A DNA stretch of 40,333 bases from Clostridia bacterium (GCA_017415025.1 JAFQJH010000015.1:1-40333); one strand, 5' to 3'; numbered from the stretch's first letter, positions 30,301 through 38,781 are shown. Numbers and translations are program-made. The notes: generated from the sequence alone by a model not told the origin.

Positions 30301-33213
30301 ATAGTCTATGTTTGTAGCATCAAGCATTTTGTATGCCATATACATACCGTACGATAAGTCTGAACCGCCGCCATAGCCAAAACCGTCGCCAGTCTGATCG
30401 GAATCAAACTTTGTCAGAATATTTTTTATATTATAAAAATATGCATTGCTGTGAAATGCCACGGAGTAATTGGTGCTGTTATCATTATAGCCTGACGGTA
30501 TTGTATTTCGGTTTGTGTTTGAGGTTGTGAAAAAGCCTGTATATGCTCCGGTACCGTATCCGGAGGTGTTGCCGGGTGTTCCCGTATACTGACACATTGC
30601 AATTCTGTGAGCGGTATTGTCGGCAGAAATTCTGTCAACCAAATTTTTCAGGAAGTTTTTTGCCGCGCAGATTCGGCCTTCATCACCTTCGTAGTTGGAG
30701 TTGTCTTCTTGCAAAACAATATAAAAATCAAATTTGCCTGTCCAACCTGAGTCGAGTATTGCAGAATTGCTCTTACCTGATACGTCGGTATATGATCGTG
30801 CTGTTGCAGAAGTAGATGATTCCTCGGCGTTCATAACTGTGCTGATTAGTTCACTTTCTGTCCATGCACGGGAGTACTTTATTGTTCCGTCGTTATTGAG
30901 CACAAAAAATTGATCACCGACGACATAGTATAGCCATAATAAAAATCTCCAATTTCCGTCAACTCTTTTTAGTGCCATTCGTAGTGGGTGATACGTGCCG
31001 TCAGAGTGTTTTATGTATTCGTCCTGTCCATCAGTAAGATCGATATCCCAATCTCCAACATTTTTACCATTAAGATCACCGTTTTCCACAAGGTAGTCGA
31101 TTTTAAACTTTTCGGAACTTGGACGTATACTGTACTTAGAAAAACCTTCCTGCATAGAATTCGACGTATCCATAACGAATACAAAGTCAGTCGGTTTGGA
31201 TTGACTATCGGTTATCTCCTTATACTGCATCGGTGCTGTCGCATACGACTCCATAGTAATATCGTAAAGTCCGTTCGAGTTAAGTTTTACATCATAATCT
31301 GTACAGACCTTCTGCTCTCCGGCCGAAGCATACGGATCCTTGACTCTCTTATAGATTTCAAACTGCATCAGCTTTTCATTGACTGCTGCATCTGCTTTAT
31401 TACCGCCGTTAAGACCGTAATAATATGCACCGTCCGTATGGAATGTTCCGGCAACCTCTTCCAAGCCGCTGTATGCAGGGGTATAATCCTTGTTTCCGTA
31501 GTTTGTATAGTACTTGTTATATTCTTCTGTGATGTTCGGATATTCGTTGTCGTTACACCAAAGGTAATAATTGTCATACGAAATCTTGAAATTTCCGTTA
31601 CCGGCTGAAGTTACTTTCATATGACTCAGATAATTGCTTGAATCACTCATCATCATTATATCATTGTAATGTGTAACAAGATATTTATACGAGCCATAAT
31701 AAAAGTCTGAATTTTTCAGTCTGAGATTTGCACCGCTTCCGTTGTGAGAGATTGTCCAGCGTACTGATTTTCTTTCGTCAACAGTATCGCTGATGTGAAG
31801 CTTATTGTCTTCAACGGAATAGTCGCTTAGAGGATAGCCTATAACTCCGATCGAGTCTCCGGTATTTTCATCTCCGTCGCTTCTCGGCAGCTTCTTTCCG
31901 CCGTAACCTCCGAAGGAGTCAAGAAGGTAAAGGATTTCCTTTTGCGTTACGGGGTCTTTGTTTTCTGATTTGTATGCGATGATGTATTCCTCTTCGCCTG
32001 TAAGCTCGCTGAGGCTGGTCACCTTTTCATAGTGGCTTGCCTTAACGTCAGCGTCAACGTCGGGGCGTTCAACACCGTTGAGCTTGTGCTGGTCAACCTT
32101 CCAGAGAACCTGAATAGGTGCGTTGGATAAGATTTCACCTTTTTTCTGCACACCGAACATATAGAGATAGTCCTCAATAATGCAGAAGCCCTCACCGTGC
32201 TCGGGTACCTGTGTGCCGTTGTAGGTGGTTAAGCTGTCGCCGATGATATGACAATTCTTTGTTACGCCGTTAATCGTCAGACGTTCACTGCCGGGAGCGT
32301 TGACGTCGATATCGGCAATGTCAAATGAACGTGTTGAACCGTTGGCATCAAGCTGTGAATTCGAACGGAGGATATATACCTTTCCGTTGTTGACCGAAGC
32401 GTGACGGATATCCGTCAGGTTGTTTTTGAACATCACGCAATACGTCGGATTTCCCGCACAGTCGGTAGTACCCTGCAGATTGTTCCATTCCTCGGCAGAG
32501 GATGCGCCCTTTAGCTGATAACCCATAAGCGCACTTGGGTATGTATCGTTGTATGCTGTGATATTTGAAACACCGTAGCTGTTGCCGAGCCAAAGAATGC
32601 CGTCGTCAACACTGCAGTATGTAAGCGGCGCATCATTGAATTCTTCAGCGAAATTGATTGAACCTGCGATACTGATGTTTTTTTTGTTTTGTCCAACATC
32701 AGAATTTAGGGTAATATCCATCTGAGAAAGAGGAAAATAACTGATTGTTGAAGCATTGTTGCTTATCATATAAAGATTATGCTCCGAAACTGCAATACTA
32801 AAATTCATACAGTTTAAATAGTCGTACACACCGCCGCTATTCCAAATTGTGAACGCTGCCACAAAATCAGCGCTTTTTGCATCAAGTGCGTAAACACGGT
32901 GACCGGAACCGTTTGAATTTATTGCAGAAATCAGAATCCAGTCTCGCTTCTCCCAATATGCTACTGACTGAGGCGTTAAAGGATATTCAAACCCCGGAAT
33001 AACAAATTCCGTCGGCCAGTTTGTGCTTTCACCGCCAAAGTAAGTATTTCGGTAGCTTTCATAGTCAGATATGTTAATATCGGGTTGAGTAATTCCGTTT
33101 ATTGTTATCGCCGCATCCGCCTTAACCGAAAACACGGGTCCTACGGCAAGGAAAGTGGTCACAACTATTATAGCTGAAAGTAAAAATGAAATGATTTTAT
33201 TCGACTTTTTCAT
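27355..33213 (-). CDS. giant secreted von Willebrand factor A-domain protein
   Basis: The 1952-aa protein has a signal peptide (about residues 1-34, ending SVKADA). Residues 35-640 contain repeated aromatic/glycine-rich strands without a motif I can name. A vWA domain starts near residue 672 with FVFVMDTSNSMQ, a MIDAS metal site DxSxS. The first helix (GRICAAKNFLKNLVDRISAD) appears only about 150 residues later, after an insertion; GGGSDLSYGMYMAYKML and VIVVTDGGVTTDD follow near 890-990. The C-terminal 900 residues are beta-rich, probably Ig-like or carbohydrate-binding-like modules. No LPXTG motif or other anchor is seen at the end. It is probably an extracellular adhesin or matrix protein. 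GGAGG precedes the ATG. Confidence 0.82.
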   Translation of the reverse strand: MKKSNKIISFLLSAIIVVTTFLAVGPVFSVKADAAITINGITQPDINISDYESYRNTYFGGESTNWPTEFVIPGFEYPLTPQSVAYWEKRDWILISAINSNGSGHRVYALDAKSADFVAAFTIWNSGGVYDYLNCMNFSIAVSEHNLYMISNNASTISYFPLSQMDITLNSDVGQNKKNISIAGSINFAEEFNDAPLTYCSVDDGILWLGNSYGVSNITAYNDTYPSALMGYQLKGASSAEEWNNLQGTTDCAGNPTYCVMFKNNLTDIRHASVNNGKVYILRSNSQLDANGSTRSFDIADIDVNAPGSERLTINGVTKNCHIIGDSLTTYNGTQVPEHGEGFCIIEDYLYMFGVQKKGEILSNAPIQVLWKVDQHKLNGVERPDVDADVKASHYEKVTSLSELTGEEEYIIAYKSENKDPVTQKEILYLLDSFGGYGGKKLPRSDGDENTGDSIGVIGYPLSDYSVEDNKLHISDTVDERKSVRWTISHNGSGANLRLKNSDFYYGSYKYLVTHYNDIMMMSDSSNYLSHMKVTSAGNGNFKISYDNYYLWCNDNEYPNITEEYNKYYTNYGNKDYTPAYSGLEEVAGTFHTDGAYYYGLNGGNKADAAVNEKLMQFEIYKRVKDPYASAGEQKVCTDYDVKLNSNGLYDITMESYATAPMQYKEITDSQSKPTDFVFVMDTSNSMQEGFSKYSIRPSSEKFKIDYLVENGDLNGKNVGDWDIDLTDGQDEYIKHSDGTYHPLRMALKRVDGNWRFLLWLYYVVGDQFFVLNNDGTIKYSRAWTESELISTVMNAEESSTSATARSYTDVSGKSNSAILDSGWTGKFDFYIVLQEDNSNYEGDEGRICAAKNFLKNLVDRISADNTAHRIAMCQYTGTPGNTSGYGTGAYTGFFTTSNTNRNTIPSGYNDNSTNYSVAFHSNAYFYNIKNILTKFDSDQTGDGFGYGGGSDLSYGMYMAYKMLDATNIDYTADGPRHACVIVVTDGGVTTDDSQHNLNFAQSPAESAIIHSARIKGMGASVYTVRVGNQDISDFDTGAFLEYLSSNYVYANSLNNVGDVTPTGGDFTYELTVNPDTDWSFSQNLLSNDKATSKHCYFKLDTKSVVREKFDTKVFKYVEDVSSAEAKKVSAFYDALGRLSFDYNSTEAISAIETNWDNGQVNITGFDYSHHYVDEKTATKDGTARKLVITIKNVALNPQYANTEEPTSDYINAQVDVRAESGIYCRQTSNNLYKGFPSERIRIPQYTYVFDYGIRMDDIHINGKIKSIDSEIRYQQYPNPTFDNDKIRIVPTPDGINDTEDLMYAITTEANAAEDAFVLIERPNGDFDWFRLNLVPASTVRFEESAFAQGSGGDTSWTLSGTTTLYVQDLSDANDIYGYDSGYASSSSDFSCGQYYTTALTSEKRRSTTLSTTFTGTGFELYGVCGADTGIQVINVKKDGTTVKAAVVDTFYKDTQNYGTLYQTPIYNLNGLEYGTYTVEVTAAYLPSISGALQQSTLDGKNTVTYDLAGALADIGLDYILEADDIDVEWFDDDSVLNGGTGANDSTAFGTQSVTELKNYVDAIRIFSPASNGDNYYIESEKNARYYNIVDNLLTKEDFIQSTNGFVYVEGNNNVYNADTYKKNGSKHELYLAGTTDSSEALTFKVDGYNSDSRVMLSLRAAYGAPTVKIGGNTINVSSKTEMYYDITDYVNSDGTVTIQNTSAGSLLSVGYLKLTGGSSLQTTSDLSSAIEMIETPLDGEEITTGAITKVEYTPSTDSHNTFDVTVNGRPTMIQFIEEDGGTRTYDRNNKNVTIKSYNADGVEVNSLDRTVAYEVWTINTNLTGPDVKVRAKFSTGGAYKWEKNPYSFTYEILEPVLDADIRSITPAAESGKKGAVEVKVVTGPDAQGVRFVMPDGSTCTYNSTKAVTLENGDLEFTGKAWMNEDGLNTISVKVKVNGVWNALDTFDYTVE

Positions 33214-33254
33214 AATCGCCTCCGTTGATGAAATGTAAAATACATAATAGACTT

Positions 33255-33283
33255 ATACTATTATAAATAAGATAAAAAGTCAA
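33255..33283 (-). promoter_or_regulatory. candidate promoter of the vWA gene
   Basis: On the minus strand TTGACT (33283-33278) and TAGTAT (33260-33255) are 17 bases apart, 42 bases before the start codon. Confidence 0.45.
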
Positions 33284-33304
33284 CAATACAAAAAAGGGGA
33301 ATTG

Positions 33305-34588
33305 TCATCTCGCGTTTGCTGTTTCAATCATAGAAAAGTAGAAATCCTCAAACGAAGTCGGGTAGTCCTTTGTACCGCAGAAGTCGAAGTGGTCGGTACC
33401 CACAAGCGTGTCCATATAGTACCATCTTCCGCTTTCTATCGTCTTACCGTCGGCAATGCTCTCGCTGTAACTGAGTGCGGTTGCCTCATCGCAAAGGGGA
33501 TACTTTGCAGATTTCAGCGGAACAATACCGTCGTTTACTGCCCAGTCGTCCTCAATTGTAACTCCGTCATAGCTCTTACCCTCGGAAATGCGAAGCATAA
33601 GAGAGGAGATGTAGAAAATCGGCGTAACACTGCTGTATATTCTCTGCTTGCCGAAGCAGTCGGTTTTCGTTGCCGCCGTTGAATATGAATAATAATATGT
33701 GTTTTCGCTGAGCTTTATCGTTTCGTTAAGCTCTGCGGCACCGCGGAGTGTCATATCGTAATAGCAGTTGTCCTGCGCGGTGTAATAGTTGTTTATGCTG
33801 TCAAAGCTGAATTTTGCTCTTTTCTCATCCTGCTTCGGTGTCAGACCGAAATGTCCCATCTGCAGGGAGAAAACAATAAAATCGTTGCCGAGAATTGTGC
33901 CGATAAGGTTGTAAAGCATAACAATAATGTAATACGGCCCCGTAAGGTCGTAAAGCATATTCGAAACCTGCGTGCCGTTATGAGGTGCAGAAAGGGTAAT
34001 GCACGAATGTACGCAGTCGTGACCGCCCGTGAAAAGTCCGCTTGTCTCTGCACCCGTTGCGTTTATTTCATCCTCATTTCCGAAAGCGAGCAGAGATGTC
34101 AGCAGTCTTACCGTTGCACCGCCGAAGGAATGACCGACAAGGTTGATTTTATCCTTGAGATTCCAGCTTTCGCCCATAATCGGCTCGTATGTAAAGCCGA
34201 AACGGTCGTGACCGTGAGCCTTTGAATGTGCCTCACCGTAGTCAACCGTACCGCCGACAAGCTGTGCGTAAAGCTCGCACGCTCTGTCCCAAGCACTGCT
34301 GAGCGGGCCTACCGCGGGAGCGTAAGCCTCTATGCCCTGATCGTTTAATATTTTAATAAGGTCGTTGTCGGAAAGCCAGAGACCGCCGCCCCAGTAGGGT
34401 GACATCTCATAAAACCTGTTGGTCGGCGACCAGCCGCCCATACCGTGCACAAAAATGTACGGATAGTCTGTTTCAAAGCCGCTTTTGTCGACCACACGTA
34501 CATCCTCTGCAAAAGAGGGGATGATACAAGCGGAAATACACATAACCGTTGCTAATACAAAAGCAATAATTTTCACAAAGCTTTTCAT
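33305..34588 (-). CDS. secreted lipase, staphylococcal/Geobacillus-like (family I.5/I.6)
   Basis: The 427-aa protein starts MKSFVKIIAFVLATVMCISA with a signal peptide to about residue 28. I use the ATG at 34588 because GGGAG lies 7 bases upstream; the longer frame opening at 34696 begins inside a terminator. The mature part matches bacterial lipases I.5/I.6: YIFVHGMGGW (oxyanion), AYAPAVGPLSSAWDRACELY and GTVDYGEAHSKAHGHDRFG (regions typical of the zinc/calcium-stabilised family), the nucleophile in NLVGHSFGGATVR, the acid in VNDGIVP and a histidine in GTDHFDF. It should hydrolyse extracellular triacylglycerols. It lies between another secreted lipase-like gene and the vWA gene. Confidence 0.87.
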   Translation of the reverse strand: MKSFVKIIAFVLATVMCISACIIPSFAEDVRVVDKSGFETDYPYIFVHGMGGWSPTNRFYEMSPYWGGGLWLSDNDLIKILNDQGIEAYAPAVGPLSSAWDRACELYAQLVGGTVDYGEAHSKAHGHDRFGFTYEPIMGESWNLKDKINLVGHSFGGATVRLLTSLLAFGNEDEINATGAETSGLFTGGHDCVHSCITLSAPHNGTQVSNMLYDLTGPYYIIVMLYNLIGTILGNDFIVFSLQMGHFGLTPKQDEKRAKFSFDSINNYYTAQDNCYYDMTLRGAAELNETIKLSENTYYYSYSTAATKTDCFGKQRIYSSVTPIFYISSLMLRISEGKSYDGVTIEDDWAVNDGIVPLKSAKYPLCDEATALSYSESIADGKTIESGRWYYMDTLVGTDHFDFCGTKDYPTSFEDFYFSMIETANAR

Positions 34589-34660
34589 AAAAAATCTCCC
34601 TTCAGAGTATTTTATTACATTTTGATTGTATAATGAAAACCGTTCAAAGTCAATCAAATC

Positions 34661-34696
34661 AAAAAAAGTGGCACACTTTGTCGTAAAGTGTGCCAC
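34661..34696 (-). terminator. terminator between the two secreted lipase-like genes
   Basis: GTGGCACACTTT and AAAGTGTGCCAC form a perfect 12-bp stem with a 5-base loop, followed on the minus strand by seven Ts. It ends the 34713-36548 transcript. Confidence 0.85.
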
Positions 34697-34712
34697 AATA
34701 AATTTCTGAAAG

Positions 34713-36548
34713 TTAAATAAGCTTGATAACGATGTCCGTAATGCCCTTAATTACCTTTGAAGCAATCAGAATTGCAATTTCTGAAAAACCGTCCGTTCCG
34801 AAATACTGATAGATAACAGGACTGATTTTTGTGAATATATCAAGATTGATCGGCTCTTCGGGATCTTCGAGAACTCCTGCCTTGATAAGACAAGCTGAAA
34901 GTCTTTCCTCTGTTTTTTCAACCTCGCCGACAACGCCGATTGTGTTGTCGATAACCCTTTCAGCTTCGGCTACCGCCGCCGCAAGCTCCTGTGCATCCTC
35001 TGCGGAGAGTGCAGATGTATCAACCGTGCCTGCAAGTGTAACGAGCTCAACAAGCTTTTCTGAACCTCTTGCGATGTTGAACTGCGGGAATCTCGGGTCA
35101 GAATAAACGTCCTTTGTGTCGTCACATTCGATAAGATTGAGAGCGAGCTTAAGGATAACGTCATTTCTTGCCGTCAGGTCGTGACGCTGATTGTCAAAAT
35201 AGAACGTCGTGTCAGGAAGAAGACCTGTCGAAGCGTCAACAACTCTGTCAGGGGAGATGTGGTTGTGAGCAGGGTTGTTGCAGTTGGTGTTCTGCTGAAC
35301 GTAATCCTCGGGGAGAGTTTCGCCCACGTTTGCAAAGTGAGCACCCATTGAGGTTGAATCTGTGTGGATGATAAAGTCTGCGTTCTGGGAGTTCCAGCTT
35401 TCACCGACGTTGATCATAGGAGTGTCATACTCTACAAAGCAGAATACCTGAACGCCCTTGTCAACAGCCTTGAGGATATTTGCATCAGCGTTGAGCTGAG
35501 CCTGATAATATCTGTCCGTCTGCTTTCTTATGCTTGCCTTTTCGGGTGAGGAAAGATATTTTTCGGCCGCGGTCGGATAATCGCCAGAGGGGCAGAGTGC
35601 CCACATACCCGTGCTTGTTGTCATAACGTCCGTAACGAGCGTGTTTACAGCCGCTTCGAGAGCAGACATAAGAACCTCGTCGGGAAGAATACGGAGCAGG
35701 ATTTCAATAAGAGCGGCTGTACCCTTGTCAAGAAGACCGAGCTCGCCGAGGAAGCCGTTGTAAACGTATTCCTTGTTAAGGAAAGAAATTCTGCCGTTGA
35801 ATACATCACCGATAAGCGATGAGCCGTCAAGTGCGGGAACAACAAAGATAATCTTATGGATTTCGTCCATAACCTCGGGATGATAATCAAGAAGTGCGCT
35901 TGCAACCGTTGCACCCTGGCTGAGCGGAATGAGCGTAACCTGATCGTGACCCGTCTGTTCCTTGACCATCTGAATAAAGTCGTAAAGCTCTTCAACAACA
36001 TCTATATGGTTGCCGAAGGAGTTGTATGTAAAATAGTACATATGATCCATCGGCTGCTCTGTTTCGTAAAGATTGAACGGAACGTGACCGAAGATTTCTT
36101 CTTTTTCAAAATCCTGACATTCAGAAACAGGATACGGATACTTTTCCGTATAAACGTTTTTGCTCGGCTGTGCATTTTCGTCACAGGTGTTGATGCCGAA
36201 GCAAAGATTTATAACGTCGGATGCAGCTTCGGTAAGGCCGATGTCGCGCTGGAAAATAAGAGAGAGCAATGCAGGAGCAAGAACTCTTGCAATAACCTTG
36301 CCCAGCTCGATGTAAGCGGGGAAGCTGGATATCTTGTTACCCTCGTCGTCAAGTACAAATTCGCCGTTATCGTCAACAACCCAGGTGTTACACTGACCGA
36401 GTCCGTGAACGATAATAGCCGGATAATGCTCACATTTACCGTCGCAATCCGTAATTCTGTCAGATGCACTTGCGCCGATTGCGCACAGTGAAACAAGCAT
36501 CGTAACGCAAAGAACGAAAGCTACGAGTTTTTTGAATGTTTTTTTCAT
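34713..36548 (-). CDS. secreted lipase/esterase-like protein
   Basis: The 611-aa protein has a signal peptide (MKKTFKKLVAFVLCVTMLVS, to about residue 28). An HYPAIIVHGLGQ segment near residue 41 is the oxyanion-hole region of an alpha/beta hydrolase. The probable nucleophile elbow is LIPLSQGATVASALL (serine near 208), which lacks the usual first glycine. DADIRS-type features are absent; the acid and histidine are not certain. The C-terminal ~110 residues are helical and alanine-rich, then hydrophobic (ISPVIYQYFGTDGFSEIAIL), possibly a membrane-associating tail. AGGAGAG precedes the ATG. It probably acts on lipids or esters at the surface, like its neighbour at 33305, but the active site is less certain. 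Confidence 0.7.
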   Translation of the reverse strand: MKKTFKKLVAFVLCVTMLVSLCAIGASASDRITDCDGKCEHYPAIIVHGLGQCNTWVVDDNGEFVLDDEGNKISSFPAYIELGKVIARVLAPALLSLIFQRDIGLTEAASDVINLCFGINTCDENAQPSKNVYTEKYPYPVSECQDFEKEEIFGHVPFNLYETEQPMDHMYYFTYNSFGNHIDVVEELYDFIQMVKEQTGHDQVTLIPLSQGATVASALLDYHPEVMDEIHKIIFVVPALDGSSLIGDVFNGRISFLNKEYVYNGFLGELGLLDKGTAALIEILLRILPDEVLMSALEAAVNTLVTDVMTTSTGMWALCPSGDYPTAAEKYLSSPEKASIRKQTDRYYQAQLNADANILKAVDKGVQVFCFVEYDTPMINVGESWNSQNADFIIHTDSTSMGAHFANVGETLPEDYVQQNTNCNNPAHNHISPDRVVDASTGLLPDTTFYFDNQRHDLTARNDVILKLALNLIECDDTKDVYSDPRFPQFNIARGSEKLVELVTLAGTVDTSALSAEDAQELAAAVAEAERVIDNTIGVVGEVEKTEERLSACLIKAGVLEDPEEPINLDIFTKISPVIYQYFGTDGFSEIAILIASKVIKGITDIVIKLI

Positions 36549-36643
36549 AAACTGACACTCTCCTGAATGTATTTTCTATATTTTAGCATACACACGGATT
36601 TGATTTCAATATTTGAACAGTAATTGTTGCGAAAATGTTGCAC

Positions 36644-36668
36644 AAAAAAACTGCCGAAAATTCGGCAG
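36644..36668 (-). terminator. terminator of the LytTR/DUF3021 operon
   Basis: CTGCCGAA/TTCGGCAG with a short loop, followed on the minus strand by seven Ts, 12 bases past the DUF3021 stop. Confidence 0.85.
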
Positions 36669-36679
36669 TCTGATTATGT

Positions 36680-37096
36680 TTACCTGATTGTTTTGTTCAT
36701 TTTTTTGCTTGTTGCTTTTACGGAAAAATAAACACATATCCATATCACAAAATAGAGTGAAACAAAAATTCCCGTAAATATCAGCACAACCTCTGTCTTG
36801 AAAGGGATCCAGCTGTTTATTATGTAACAAAGCATATATGTAATATAAAGCAATCCAAAATGACACAACAGTGATTTAGGTAACGGCCAATGCTCAATCT
36901 GGTTAAAAACACTTACTCCTGCCTGAATAAATGCAAGAATATAAGTTGATATAACTGCCAGACAAACCTCTTTTGCGCTTAACGAAAAACCGTCATTTAA
37001 CGTCTCAATAAGAAGATATACAATACCGAGAACAACAGGTCCGAAGCCGCCAAAAATAAGACCGCGGTGAAAAAAGCTTTTTAAATATCTGTTCAT
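36680..37096 (-). CDS. DUF3021 membrane protein
   Basis: The 138-aa protein has four hydrophobic segments (near residues 12-30, 45-62, 78-95 and 103-123) and the DUF3021 hallmark EHWPLPKSLLCHFGLLYITY. DUF3021 proteins are inner-membrane partners of LytTR regulators and are thought to hold the regulator inactive at the membrane. The LytTR gene ends one base before this gene begins, which is the usual arrangement. Confidence 0.85.
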   Translation of the reverse strand: MNRYLKSFFHRGLIFGGFGPVVLGIVYLLIETLNDGFSLSAKEVCLAVISTYILAFIQAGVSVFNQIEHWPLPKSLLCHFGLLYITYMLCYIINSWIPFKTEVVLIFTGIFVSLYFVIWICVYFSVKATSKKMNKTIR

Positions 37097-37097
37097 A

Positions 37098-37526
37098 TCA
37101 TAAACCTAACCTTTCTTTAACAAATTTTATATTACGTCTCGAAACATAGTCACGGTAACCGCTTTTGAAAACAACCGTAAGCGACCCTGCAACCGATACA
37201 TCAAACTTCTGTATTTTGTTTATATTTGCTATACAGGACTGATTTATTTTTATAAAGTATTCAGGTAATAACGCTTCAAGCTGATATAGTCTCTCACGAA
37301 GTCTGTATTTTTGATTGCTCGTAAAAGCAAACACTTTGTTGTTCTCAACTGTAAAACAGTCAATTTCAGCAGGATTTATTTTAATTGCCTCATTATCTGT
37401 GTATCCGAATAATGCCACGGCTCCCGTAACAAGAGTTTCTATTTCTTTTATAAGATCATTTTTCTCGTGAGCGTAAATCACCACCTCTTCTTCGTGTTCC
37501 TTATCGATAAAGATTGATAGTTTCAT
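37098..37526 (-). CDS. LytTR-family DNA-binding regulator
   Basis: This 142-aa protein starts MKLSIFIDKEHEEEVVIYAH; GGGAGGG lies 5 bases before the ATG at 37526, so an in-frame start 20 codons upstream is unlikely. The C-terminal half is a LytTR domain (EIDCFTVENNKVFAFTSNQK, then QLEALLPEYFIKINQSCIAN and YVSRRNIKFVKERLGL). It lacks a phosphoreceiver domain and belongs to the small LytTR group paired with DUF3021 proteins, in which control is by membrane sequestration. Its target genes are not evident here. Confidence 0.9.
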   Translation of the reverse strand: MKLSIFIDKEHEEEVVIYAHEKNDLIKEIETLVTGAVALFGYTDNEAIKINPAEIDCFTVENNKVFAFTSNQKYRLRERLYQLEALLPEYFIKINQSCIANINKIQKFDVSVAGSLTVVFKSGYRDYVSRRNIKFVKERLGL

Positions 37527-37616
37527 CGGTGTCCCTCCCTTCAATGGCATAATATATTGTTTTTTCAAGCTTTTCAATACCTTCAAAGCCTTTGGTTATT
37601 TTTACACGTTATTCGG

Positions 37617-37648
37617 CAAAAAAACCGTCGGCCATTGACCGACGGTTG
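37617..37648 (-). terminator. terminator of the 49-aa peptide gene
   Basis: AACCGTCGG and CCGACGGTT form a 9-bp stem, followed by seven Ts on the minus strand, 15 bases after the stop codon. Confidence 0.85.
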
Positions 37649-37662
37649 AATGATATGAATTT

Positions 37663-37812
37663 TTATGCAAGAAGCTGCTCGATTGCTTCGATGATTCCTG
37701 CAAAAATGCTGTTGAAGCTGTCAACAAAGCCTGACATATCTGCGCCTGTAAGCTCTGAAATGAACTGAGCGATGTAAAGGGGAATGTCGCTGAGAATTGC
37801 AATAATAGCCAT
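37663..37812 (-). CDS. 49-aa hydrophobic/amphipathic peptide, unrecognised
   Basis: The frame runs from ATG at 37812 to TAA at 37663, starting MAIIAILSDIPLYIAQFISE and ending IIEAIEQLLA. A GGAGGTAACGTT ribosome binding site, a perfect promoter and a perfect terminator frame it, so it is a real, probably highly expressed, gene. The peptide is nearly all helix-forming, hydrophobic on one face, with about seven acidic and no basic residues, no cysteine and no leader. It could be a small membrane protein or an amphipathic secreted peptide; the negative charge argues against a classic leaderless bacteriocin. It lies just upstream of the LytTR gene on the same strand. Confidence 0.75.
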   Translation of the reverse strand: MAIIAILSDIPLYIAQFISELTGADMSGFVDSFNSIFAGIIEAIEQLLA

Positions 37813-37835
37813 AACGTTACCTCCGTTTTTTCTTT

Positions 37836-37864
37836 ATTATACCATAAAACAATACTTTTGTCAA
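37836..37864 (-). promoter_or_regulatory. full-consensus promoter of the 49-aa peptide gene
   Basis: On the minus strand TTGACA (37864-37859), a 17-base spacer and TATAAT (37841-37836): all twelve hexamer positions match the sigma-A consensus. The start codon is 24 bases downstream. Confidence 0.88.
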
Positions 37865-37948
37865 AATAACAACTTTGATAGTTTTCATTTTGCATAAAAA
37901 TTTTTTCTATATTCTGTATTATTTCTACAATATCATTTTCAATTTTTA

Positions 37949-37977
37949 TTGACAAGAAAAATCAAAAGTGATATTCT
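37949..37977 (+). promoter_or_regulatory. promoter of purC
   Basis: TTGACA (37949-37954), 17 bases, TATTCT (37972-37977), 72 bases before the purC start. I saw no purine riboswitch in the short leader. Confidence 0.65.
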
Positions 37978-38048
37978 TTTTCGTGTAAGAAATGTATGAA
38001 AATTTGCTTTTCTTAAACTCAAAATGGAACAGTAAGGAGATTGAAACT

Positions 38049-38732
38049 ATGGAAATTATGTACAAAGGTAAAACAAAGGACGTTTACAAGCTTGAAAACG
38101 GCAACGTAATGCTCAAGTTCAAGGACGACTGCACAGGTAAGGACGGCGTTTTTGATCCCGGCGAGAATAGCGTAGGTCTTACCATTGAGGGTATCGGAAA
38201 GGCAAATCTCGAAACTTCAGTTTATTACTTTGAAATGCTTAAGGCAGCAGGTATCAAGACTCACTATGTAAGCGCTGATATCGACAACGCTACAATGGAG
38301 GTTCTTCCCGCAACAGTATTCGGTCACGGTCTTGAGGTTATCTGCCGTCTTGTTGCAACAGGCAGCTTCATCCGCAGATACGGCGAGTATATCGAGGACG
38401 GCACAGTTCTTGAGGGCGGCTATGTTGAGTGCACATTCAAGAACGACGCGAAGGGCGATCCCCTTGTTACAGGCGAAGGCCTTGCAGCACTCGGTGTTAT
38501 GACTCCCGACCTCTTCGAGAGCATGAAGGAGCAGACACTCAAAATCACAAAGATCGTTGCTGATGACCTTAAGACAATCGGCCTCGACCTCTGGGATATC
38601 AAGTTTGAGTTCGGCTACAACAACGGCGAGGTTATCCTCATCGACGAAATCGCATCAGGTAATATGCGTGTTTACAAGGGCGACACAATCGTCGAGCCTG
38701 TTGAGCTCACAAAGCTTATCCTCAACAGATAA
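38049..38732 (+). CDS. purC: phosphoribosylaminoimidazole-succinocarboxamide (SAICAR) synthase
   Basis: PurC joins aspartate to CAIR with ATP in step 8 of purine synthesis, in the cytoplasm. The 227-aa protein begins [20 protein letters not shown], the conserved ATP-binding start of the family, and carries [17 protein letters not shown], the C-terminal [11 protein letters not shown] and [15 protein letters not shown]. Length is close to normal (about 235-240). I chose 38049 because AAGGAG lies 9 bases upstream; the frame opens at 37992 but those 19 codons lack an RBS. It stands alone between its own promoter and terminator, away from other pur genes. Clostridial variants of this type are common, so nothing is odd. 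Confidence 0.95.
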   Translation: MEIMYKGKTKDVYKLENGNVMLKFKDDCTGKDGVFDPGENSVGLTIEGIGKANLETSVYYFEMLKAAGIKTHYVSADIDNATMEVLPATVFGHGLEVICRLVATGSFIRRYGEYIEDGTVLEGGYVECTFKNDAKGDPLVTGEGLAALGVMTPDLFESMKEQTLKITKIVADDLKTIGLDLWDIKFEFGYNNGEVILIDEIASGNMRVYKGDTIVEPVELTKLILNR

Positions 38733-38747
38733 TTATATAAACTATTC

Positions 38748-38780
38748 GGCAGAAGCTTCATTGAAGTTTCTGCCTTTTTT
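38748..38780 (+). terminator. terminator after purC
   Basis: GGCAGAA(G)CTTC pairs with GAAG(T)TTCTGCC around a tiny loop, followed by six Ts. Confidence 0.85.
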
Positions 38781-38781
38781 A

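Noticed and set aside
34589-34696. 36-codon N-terminal extension of the lipase gene
   Set aside because: The GTG at 34696 lies in the upstream terminator stem; the ATG at 34588 has a GGGAG site and opens directly on a signal peptide.
37602-37955. 117-codon open frame on the minus strand
   Set aside because: It runs through the promoter and terminator of the 49-aa gene in another frame and has no ribosome binding site.
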